Positions 7,982 through 16,100 of a DNA stretch of 64,000 nucleotides are shown here, in pieces. The notes beneath the pieces are model-generated. The model was given only the letters and a program-made list of their open reading frames with translations, was not told where the DNA came from and searched no databases. The stretch is from Nocardioides bruguierae (GTDB lineage Bacteria; Actinomycetota; Actinomycetes; Propionibacteriales; Nocardioidaceae). The DNA is taken from positions 124,001 through 188,000 of the forward strand of contig NZ_JAMOIL010000010.1 of NCBI RefSeq assembly GCF_023656415.1, read 5' to 3'. A program made the position numbers and the translations under genes. Numbering within the stretch: the stretch's first letter is position 1; every line of letters begins with the position of its first letter.

Positions 7982-9142
7982 CTACTGGAGCAGCTTCACG
8001 TCCAGGTCGTCCGGGAAGCCCCGGTAGATGTTGTTCCGGAGCTGGAAGATGCGGGCGTACTTGTGCTTGAAGTCCGCGTTGCACTCGATCGTGCACCCGC
8101 TGCCCTCGACGTCGCCGAAGAACCCGGCGGCGACCAGCTGGATCTTCACCTTGCCGTTCGCGTCCGGCATGGTGGCCACGCCCATGCCGGCACCGATCGA
8201 GAACGACCTGCCGACCCGGGACACCAGCTGGTTCTTGCGCGGCTTGGTGCACGTGCGCGTGGGCATCGCCTTGTTGCCGCAGACGATGTAGCCCATGCCG
8301 TAGTTGTCGCTGCGCCAGTCTCCGGCGGAGTAGAACATCACCCAGTAGCCGCTGGGCAGCCGCAGGAACGCGGGGCCCTCGATGGGGCAGTTCTTTTGCG
8401 GCCGCTCGTCGGCGCCCGAGCAGCGGGCGTCCTCCCACGTGCGGGTCGAGCTGATGTCGACCGGGACCCAGCTGGAGCCGCGCTCGAAGCGCAGCAGGCC
8501 GGCGCCCATCTTGCGGTAGGCGATACCGGTCTTGCCGATGGTGGCACCGCCGGCCGTCTTCTTCCCGTGGGTCTTCGCGAGCAGGTACAGACCCTTGGAC
8601 GACTTGAACCACTGCGGGGCGTAGGCGTCACAGACGAGGCGACCATTGGTCTCGGTGGACGTCGTGTAGGGGCCCACGGCCTTCTCGGCAGTCGCCACGA
8701 ACAGGCACCGCTCCGACTTCAGGCAGGAGCCGTCCTTCTTCAGGTTCGACTGGTAGACCATCACCCACGGGTCCTAATCCGAACCACGTCCGACCTTCCG
8801 CTTGACGATGGCCGGGTTCCACAGGTTGCCGCAGGCGGAGGGGGCCCGTGCCGTCTTGCGGTCGAGGGCGATCTTGATCTCGTCCTCGCTGTCCTCCTCC
8901 CACCGCAGCGCGTCGGGTGCGGAGGTGTAGACCCGTCCGTCGCCGGTGCAGAACATGAGGCGCTTGGCCTTCCAGATGAAGACGGTCGCACCTCCACACT
9001 GGGCCACCTTCCCGGCGTTCGCCGGCACCTCCTCGTAGTCCGAGGCCGTGTCCGCGGCGCTGGAGGCCTGGAACAGCGGGACCAGGCCGCCGGCCAGCAC
9101 CAGCGACAGCAGCAGGCTGAGCAGACTTCGTCGTGTCCTCAC
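7982..9142 (-). pseudogene. Secreted GH43-like (five-bladed propeller) protein interrupted by an in-frame TAG
   Basis: Two open segments, 8774-9142 and 7982-8773, are in the same frame and separated only by TAG at 8776-8774. Joined, they encode about 386 aa: a signal peptide (MRTRRSLLSLLLSLVLAGG), then NLWNPAIVKRK, GRGSD-stop-DPWVMVYQSN, CPIEGPAFLRLPSGYWVMFYSA and GMGVATMP, the blade pattern of glycoside hydrolase family 43 or related arabinanase-like secreted proteins. Catalytic residues are not assigned. The start is the GTG at 9142. The part after the stop has the same GC-rich codon use as the first, so the damage is recent, a sequencing error, or a site of readthrough. Confidence 0.75.
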
Positions 9143-9207
9143 ACGTCACTCCCGAGAGCTCGATACGTCAGGTTCGGCCTGATGGTGCCACGGAGGGTGG
9201 AACGAGC

Positions 9208-9243
9208 GCGACCCACCCCGACCGCTGGGCCGGGGTGGGTCGC
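9208..9243 (-). terminator. Terminator hairpin of the ABC exporter operon
   Basis: GCGACCCACCCCG (9208-9220) pairs perfectly with 9231-9243 around a 10-nt loop, 44 bp after the stop of the downstream ABC gene. Confidence 0.65.
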
Positions 9244-9286
9244 GGGGTGCCGTGCCACCGACTCAGGGGGGCGAGGCAGCAGGCCC

Positions 9287-11143
9287 TCAGGCCAGCGACG
9301 CCTCCCAGGCCTCGTGCAGGCCGGCGTACCGACCCTCGCCGGAGGCCACCAGCTCGGCGGGCGAGCCGTCCTCGACGACGACGCCCTTCTCCATGACGAG
9401 CACGCGGTCGGCGATCTCCACGGTGGAGAGGCGGTGGGCGATGATCACCGCGGTGCGGCCGGCGAGCACGGTGCGCAGCGCGTTCTGCACGAGCCGCTCC
9501 GAGGGCACGTCCAGCGACGAGGTCGCCTCGTCCAGGATGAGGACCGCCGGGTCGGCCAGGAACGCGCGGGCGAACGCGACCAGCTGACGCTGACCGGCGG
9601 AGAGCCGGCCGCCCTGGTTGGCCACGTCCGTGTCGTAGCCCTCCGGCATGGCGGCGATGAAGTCGTGCGCGCCGAGCGCCTTCGTGGCGGCGACGACCTC
9701 CTCCATGCTCGCCTCGGGACGACCGAACCGGATGTTGTCGGCGATGGAGCCGGAGAAGAGGTAGTTCTCCTGCGTCACCATGACGACGTGCCGGCGCAGG
9801 GTGTCGGAGTCGAGCTCGCGCACGTCCACGCCGTCGAGCCGGACGGCGCCGGCCGTGGGGTCGTAGAACCGCGTGGCGAGCTTGGCCAGCGTCGTCTTGC
9901 CGGCGCCGGTCGTGCCGACGACGGCGACGGTCTGCCCCGCCGGCAGCGTCAGCTCTAGGCCGGGGATCACCGGCCGGCCCTCGACGTAGGAGAAGCCGAC
10001 CCCGTCGAAGTGCAGCTCGCCGCGGGCCTCGGGCAGCGGGCGGGGCTGCTCCGGCTCGGGGACGCCGGGCTCCTGCTCGAGCACGCCGGCCAGCTTCTCC
10101 AGCGCGGCGGAGGCCGACTGGAACGTGTTGTAGAACTGGCTGATCTCCATCATCGGCTCGAAGAACTGCCGCAGGTAGAGCAGGAAGGCGGCCAGCACGC
10201 CGACGGTGACCTCGCCCTGGGTGGCCAGGTAGCCGCCGTAGCCGAGCACCACCGCGATGGTGACGTTGCCGATCAGCCGAGTGCCCGGCATGAACCAGGT
10301 GACCAGCCGGAACGCGCCGAGGTTGGCGACGCGGTACTGGTCGTTGACGTCGTCGAAGATCTCCTGGTTGCGGGGCTCGCGGCGGAACGCCTGGACGGCG
10401 CGGATGCCGCCCATGGACTCCACGAAGTGGACGATCACCAGCGCGACCTTCTCGCGGGTGGCGCGGTAGGACTTCGCCGAGGCCTTGCGGAACCAGTTGG
10501 TGAGCAGCACCAGGAACGGGAAGCACAGCAGCGAGACCAGGCCGAGCTTGAGGTCGAGCCAGAGCAGGATGCCGGCGGTGCCGAACAGCGTCAGCGCGGC
10601 CTTCACCAGGCCGTCGAAGCCGGTCTCGAGCATCTCGTAGATGGCCTCGACGTCGGAGGTCTGACGCGAGATGACGCGGCCCGAGGTGTAGGTGTCGTGG
10701 AAGGCCGGGCTGAGCGCCTGGAAGTGTCGGAACACCCGCCGACGCAGCTCGTAGAGGACGTCCTGGCCGATCCGCCCCTGGAGCACCAGGAACCGGTTGC
10801 GGCTGATCGCCTGGATCACGGTGGCGACCAGCACCACGCCGACGATCTCCGTCAGCGGCCCGATGTTGCCGTCCTCGGTGATCGGCGGGATGCCGACGTC
10901 GATGCCCTCCTTGACCAGGTACGGGATCGCGAGCCGGGCGGCGTTCTCGATCACGACGACGCCGGTGAGCAGCCACAGCATCCTCGTGTACGGACGCAGC
11001 AGGTCGATCAGCAGGCGCTTGGCCCCGCCGCCGAGGGTGCCGGCGGTGAGCCGCTCGGCGGCCTCGTCGGCGTCCACGGAGGCCTCCCCGCGCCACGCCT
11101 TGGTGCTGTCCTGGGAGTCGCGCTGGGGGGTGCTGGTGCTCAT
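9287..11143 (-). CDS. ABC transporter, fused permease and ATPase; catalytic half of a heterodimeric exporter
   Basis: A 618-aa type IV ABC exporter half: about six transmembrane helices in the first 340 residues, then the nucleotide-binding domain with Walker A GTTGAGKTT, Q-loop VTQENYLF, signature LSAGQ, Walker B AVLILDEATSSLD (Glu present) and H-loop AHRLS. The signature deviates from LSGGQ. With the upstream partner at 11140-12984, whose catalytic Glu is replaced by Asp, this makes an asymmetric pair like TM287/288 or BmrCD, which export drugs or lipids. The start ATG at 11143 overlaps the upstream stop (ATGA), indicating translational coupling. Confidence 0.93.
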   Translation of the reverse strand: MSTSTPQRDSQDSTKAWRGEASVDADEAAERLTAGTLGGGAKRLLIDLLRPYTRMLWLLTGVVVIENAARLAIPYLVKEGIDVGIPPITEDGNIGPLTEIVGVVLVATVIQAISRNRFLVLQGRIGQDVLYELRRRVFRHFQALSPAFHDTYTSGRVISRQTSDVEAIYEMLETGFDGLVKAALTLFGTAGILLWLDLKLGLVSLLCFPFLVLLTNWFRKASAKSYRATREKVALVIVHFVESMGGIRAVQAFRREPRNQEIFDDVNDQYRVANLGAFRLVTWFMPGTRLIGNVTIAVVLGYGGYLATQGEVTVGVLAAFLLYLRQFFEPMMEISQFYNTFQSASAALEKLAGVLEQEPGVPEPEQPRPLPEARGELHFDGVGFSYVEGRPVIPGLELTLPAGQTVAVVGTTGAGKTTLAKLATRFYDPTAGAVRLDGVDVRELDSDTLRRHVVMVTQENYLFSGSIADNIRFGRPEASMEEVVAATKALGAHDFIAAMPEGYDTDVANQGGRLSAGQRQLVAFARAFLADPAVLILDEATSSLDVPSERLVQNALRTVLAGRTAVIIAHRLSTVEIADRVLVMEKGVVVEDGSPAELVASGEGRYAGLHEAWEASLA

Positions 11144-12984
11144 GCGCTCATCTCCTCGGCGCGCTCGTCCTCGGCGGCCAGCAGCTCGCGGTACTGCGGC
11201 ACGTCGGCCAGCAGCTGGCGGTGGTCGCCGACGTGGGTGATGACGCCGTCCTGCAGGAGGGCCACCTTGTCGGCCAGCAGGACGGTGGAGGCGCGGTGGG
11301 CCACGATCAGGCCGGTCGTGTCCGCCAGCACCCGGCGCAGGGCCGCCTCGACCAGGGTCTCGGTGTGCACGTCGAGCGCGGAGAGCGTGTCGTCGAGGAC
11401 GATCACGCTGGGCCGGGCCAGCACCGCGCGGGCCAGGGCGAGGCGCTGGCGCTGACCGCCCGAGAGCGACATGCCCTGCTCGCCGATGCGGGTGTCCAGG
11501 CCCCAGGGCAGCTCGTGGACGAACTGCGCCTGGGCGACCTCGAGGGCCTCCTCGATCTCGGCCTCGGTGGCGTCCGCGCGACCGAGCGTGAGGTTCTCGC
11601 GCGCGCTCATCGAGAACAGCGTCGGGTCCTCGAAGGCGGTCGCGACGAGCGTGCGCAGGTGGGTCAGGTCGAGGTCGCGGACGTCCTCCCCGTCCAGGGT
11701 CACGCGGCCGCCGGTCACGTCCCACAGCCGCGGGACGAGGGCCGTGAGCAGCGTCTTGCCCGAGCCGGTGGCGCCGACCAGCGCCACCGTCTCCCCCGGC
11801 TCCAGCTCCAGGTCGACGCCCTTGAGCACGTCGTCGGAGGGGTTGTCGGGGAACGCGAACCGCACGCCCTCGAACCGCAGGTGGCCGCGCGGGGCGGGGA
11901 TCGTGCGGGTGCCACCGACGATGGCGGGCTCGGTGTCGAAGATCTCCAGGATGCGGGCCGAGGCGGTCATCGACTCCTGGGCCATCGCGAGGATGACGCC
12001 CAGGGAGGAGACCGGCCAGACCAGGCTCAGCATCAGGGTGATGAAGGCGACCAGCTGGCCGGGGGTGAGCCGGTCGGTGCCCACGCCCCACGCGCCCAGC
12101 GCCAGCACGATCACGACGGCCACGTTGGGGATGCCCTCGAGGAAGGTCCAGAACGTCGCCGGCATCCGCACCTTGCGCATGGACGTGGCGCGCAGCTGCT
12201 GGGCGGCGCCCTCGTACTGCGAGGAGACGTGCTCGCTGCGCCCGAAGGACTTGATGACGCGGATCGCCACCGCCGCCTCCTCGGCGCGGGTGGCGAGGTC
12301 GCCCTGCTCGTCCTGCACCTGGCGGGAGACCACCACGTAGGACTTCTCGAACCGCATCGAGAGCCAGATGATCGGCACCGAGACCGCCGCCACGACGAGG
12401 CCCAGCGGCCAGTACATGAACAGCAGGATCACGGTCGTGACGACCAGCTGGACGATGTTGGTGAGCAGGAACAGCAGCCCGAAGCCCGAGAACCGGCGGA
12501 TGAGGCTCAGGTCCGTGGTGGCGCGCGAGAGCAGCTGGCCCGACTGCCACCGGGTGTGGAAGCTCATCGGCAGCTGCTGCAGGCGCGCGTAGAGGTCGTG
12601 GCGCAGCGTCGTCTCCAGGCCGAGCACCGCCTTGTTCTGCACCCAGCGCCGGGCGAAGATCAGCACCGCCTCGAGCACGCCGAGGGCCAGCGCCAGGCCG
12701 GCCAGCGGCACGAGCAGCGACACGTCGCCCTCCGCCACGGGGCCGTCGATGATCGCCGCGGTGACCAGCGGGATCGCGAGGGCGAGGCCGACGCCGCCGA
12801 GCGCGGCGACCAGCATGAAGAGCAGCTGCCAGCGGTAGGGGTACAGGTACCCGCGCAGGCGCCACAGGGAGCGGACGCCGGCGGGCGGCGCGACGTCCGG
12901 GTCGGGGCCGAGCAGGCGCTGCTGCTCGGGCTGGGCAGGGGTGTCCGCAGGGCCGGCGGACGCGGGGGGAGCACTCGATGACAT
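11140..12984 (-). CDS. ABC transporter, fused permease and ATPase; degenerate-site half of the exporter
   Basis: A 614-aa ABC exporter half with six membrane helices (first about 350 residues) and an ATPase domain: Walker A GATGSGKTL, canonical LSGGQ, but Walker B SVIVLDDTLSALD has Asp where the catalytic Glu should be, and the Q-loop is FEDPTLF (Glu for Gln). These changes mark the non-hydrolysing site of a heterodimer. I start at the ATG at 12984 (MSSSAPPASAG) and not at the in-frame codon 17 residues upstream, because the added residues are not membrane or family sequence. It is the first gene of the operon. The substrate is unknown. Confidence 0.93.
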   Translation of the reverse strand: MSSSAPPASAGPADTPAQPEQQRLLGPDPDVAPPAGVRSLWRLRGYLYPYRWQLLFMLVAALGGVGLALAIPLVTAAIIDGPVAEGDVSLLVPLAGLALALGVLEAVLIFARRWVQNKAVLGLETTLRHDLYARLQQLPMSFHTRWQSGQLLSRATTDLSLIRRFSGFGLLFLLTNIVQLVVTTVILLFMYWPLGLVVAAVSVPIIWLSMRFEKSYVVVSRQVQDEQGDLATRAEEAAVAIRVIKSFGRSEHVSSQYEGAAQQLRATSMRKVRMPATFWTFLEGIPNVAVVIVLALGAWGVGTDRLTPGQLVAFITLMLSLVWPVSSLGVILAMAQESMTASARILEIFDTEPAIVGGTRTIPAPRGHLRFEGVRFAFPDNPSDDVLKGVDLELEPGETVALVGATGSGKTLLTALVPRLWDVTGGRVTLDGEDVRDLDLTHLRTLVATAFEDPTLFSMSARENLTLGRADATEAEIEEALEVAQAQFVHELPWGLDTRIGEQGMSLSGGQRQRLALARAVLARPSVIVLDDTLSALDVHTETLVEAALRRVLADTTGLIVAHRASTVLLADKVALLQDGVITHVGDHRQLLADVPQYRELLAAEDERAEEMSA

Positions 12985-13063
12985 CAGCAACGAGCCTAGG
13001 CCCACCCTCCGACACCCGCGAACGATAAAGCGCATCCCTACATCTGCGAGGGAACCCCCGTGA

Positions 13064-13112
13064 AAGTTGCTGCCGACTCACCGCCGAGTCGGCAGCAACT
13101 TACTGCCGACTC
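13064..13112. repeat. Palindromic 3'-end repeat, copy B (best copy)
   Basis: Arms 13064-13079 and 13086-13101 are a perfect 16-bp inverted repeat around ACCGCC, with a third half unit CTGCCGACTC at 13103-13112 followed by GGCGGT. The stem begins with AAGTTGCTGCCGACTC. It lies 24 bp past the stop of the NAD-GDH gene and about 80 bp upstream of the ABC operon. Confidence 0.9.
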
Positions 13113-13135
13113 GGCGGTGGGAGGGGTGGGCGGGG

Positions 13136-16100
13136 TCAGCGGGCGGCGGTGAGCGAGCGGACCGTGCGCAGGCCCACCGAGAGGCGCGCCAGGTCGGCGC
13201 CCTCCTCCGCGCAGAGCTGGGTGACGGTCGAGGAGGCCCGGTCGACGAGCCCCTCCCGGCCGGCGCGCCAGGCCTCGACCCGCTCGTCGGCCGAGCGACC
13301 GTCGTCGGAGGCGGCCAGCACCTGCGCCGTGAGCTGGAGGTGGACGCCGGCGAGGTCCTCGCGCAGCGCGGCGCGCGCCATGGACTGCCACCGGTCGTGC
13401 CGCGGCAGGGCGAGGATGCGCTGCTCCAGGCTGGAGAGCCCCAGCCGCTCGGCCAGCGCGAACCAGACCCGGGTCACCTCGGCCGGGTCGCGCTCCTGCT
13501 CCAGCGCCAGCTCCACCAGCGCCGGGACGGCGGCGGCCGGCCCGAGCACCGACAGCGAGCGGGCCAGCTCGTCGGGGACGCCCGCCTCGGTCAAGCGGGA
13601 CAGGTGCTCCTCGCAGCTGGTGCGGACGTGGCCGCTGACCAGCTCGGGCAGCGCGGCCATGGTCGCGCGGACGGGCTCGGCCAGCCCCGCCACCACGGCC
13701 TCGGCTCCCCCGCCGCCCTCGCCGACCCGGTGCTGGCCGACGAGCCAGCGGGTGGTCCGCTCGACGAGGGTGCGCAGCTCGATCCGCAGCCGCGTCTGCA
13801 GGCCGGCGTCCACCGTGAAGTCCAGCGCCCGCACCCCGTCGACCAGCGCGCGGCTGCCGACGACCTCCTCGGCCACGAGCATCGCCACGACGAGCTCGGG
13901 CACGGTGGCGCCGGTCTCGGCGGTGAGCCGGTGCACGAAGGTGATGCCGGCGGCGTTGACCACCTCGTTGACCACCTGCGTCACCACGATCTCGCGGCGC
14001 AGCGGGTGGGCGGCGATGGCGTCGGTGAACTTCTCCCGCATCGCGCTCGGGAAGTAGCCCGGCAGGCCACGGTGCAGGAAGTCCTCGTCCGCGACGCCGG
14101 AGGCCAGCAGGTCCTCGGCGAGCACGATCTTGGTCCAGGCGAGCAGCACGGAGAGCTCCGGGGCGGTGAGCCCCTCGTTGTTCTCGGCGCGGCGCTGCAC
14201 CTCGGCCGTGGTCGGCAGGCCCTCCACCTCGCGGGAGAGCACGCCGTCGTCCTCGAGCCGGAGCATCTGGTCCTCGTGGACGTTGACCAGGGCCGGGGCC
14301 CCGAGCAGCGAGTTGGCCAGCGCGAGGTTCTGCTCGCGGTTGTCGCGCAGCACCAGGGACGCGACCTCGTCGGTCATCTGCGCGAGCAGCTGGTTGCGCT
14401 GCTTGCCGGTCAGGTCGCCGTCGGCGACCACCCGGTCGAGCAGGATCTTGATGTTCACCTCGTGGTCGGAGGTGTCCACGCCCGCGGAGTTGTCGATGAA
14501 GTCGGTGTTGATCGCCCCGCCGGCGCGGGCGTACTCGATGCGGCCGGCCTGGGTGAGGCCCAGGTTGCCGCCCTCGCCGACGATCTTGGCCCGCAGCTCG
14601 CGGCCGTCGACGCGGATCGCGTCGTTGGCCTTGTCGCCGGCGTCGGCGTGCGACTCCGTGGAGGCCTTCACGTACGTGCCGATGCCGCCGTTCCACAGCA
14701 GGTCCACGTCCGCGGTCAGGATGGCGCGCAGCAGGTCGTTGGGAGCGAGGTGGGTGACGTCGTCCGCGAGCCCCAGCAGGGCCCTGACCTGGGCCGAGAC
14801 CGGCACCGACTTGGCCTGGCGGGAGAACACGCCGCCGCCCTCGGAGATGAGGGAGGCGTCGTAGTCGCGCCAGCTGGAGCGGGGCAGCTCGAAGAGCCGC
14901 TTGCGCTCGGCGTAGGAGACGGCCGCGTCGGGGCGGGGGTCCAGGAAGACGTCGCGGTGGTCGAAGGCGGCCACCAGCCGCGTGTGCTCGGAGAGCAGCA
15001 TGCCGTTGCCGAAGACGTCGCCGGACATGTCGCCCACGCCGACGGCGGTGAAGTCCTCACGCTGGCAGTCGACGCCGCGCTCGCGGAAGTGCCGCTGCAC
15101 CGAGACCCAGGCGCCACGGGCGGTGATGCCCATGGCCTTGTGGTCGTAGCCCACGGAGCCGCCGGAGGCGAACGCGTCGCCCAGCCAGAAGCCGTAGTCC
15201 TGCGCCACGCCGTTGGCGATGTCGGAGAAGGTGGCCGTGCCCTTGTCGGCCGCGACCACCAGGTAGGAGTCGTCGCCGTCGTGGCGCACCACCCGCGGGG
15301 GCGGCACGGTGGCGCCGTCGACCAGGTTGTCGGTGATGTCGAGCAGGCCGGAGATGAAGGTGCGGTAGGCGGCCTTGCCCTCGGCCATCCAGGCGTCGCG
15401 GTCGACGGACGGGTCGGGCAGGTCCTTGGCGTAGAAGCCGCCCTTCGCGCCCACGGGCACGATGACGGTGTTCTTCACCATCTGCGCCTTCACCAGGCCG
15501 AGGACCTCGGTGCGGAAGTCGTCGCGCCGGTCCGACCAGCGCAGGCCGCCGCGGGCGACCGGCCCGAACCGCAGGTGCACGCCCTCCACCCGCGGGGAGT
15601 ACACGAAGATCTCGAACCGCGGCCGCGGCTGCGGCAGGTCGGGGATCGCCTTCGGCTCCAGCTTCAGGGACAGGTAGCTCTTCGGCCGGCCGTCCTCGTC
15701 GGTCTGGAAGTAGTTGGTGCGCAGGGTCGCCTGCACGTGGGTCAGGTAGGAGCGCAGGATGCGGTCGTGGTCGAGGCTGACCACGTCGTCCAGCGCCCGC
15801 TCCACGTGCCCCGCGATCGTGCGGGCGGTGTGCTCGCGCTTGTCGGGGCTCGGCCCACCGGCCTCGCTGGGCTCGAACCGGCAGGTGAACAGGCGCACCA
15901 GCAGGCGCGTGATGTCCACGTTGACCGCGAGCGCCTCCTGGATCGTGTCGCCGCCGAACGGCGACCCGCCCTGGCGCATGTACTTGGCGTAGGCGCGCAG
16001 GATCGCCACCTCGCGCCAGGTCAGGCCGGCGGCCAGGACGAGGCGGTTGAACCCGTCCGTCTCGGCGTGCCGGTCCCAGATCGCGCGCAGCGCGTCGGTC

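Noticed and set aside
9287..13081. A single 1,264-codon frame that seems to fuse both ABC genes
   Set aside because: Its upstream part reads the first ABC gene out of frame. The true genes overlap by ATGA in two different frames.
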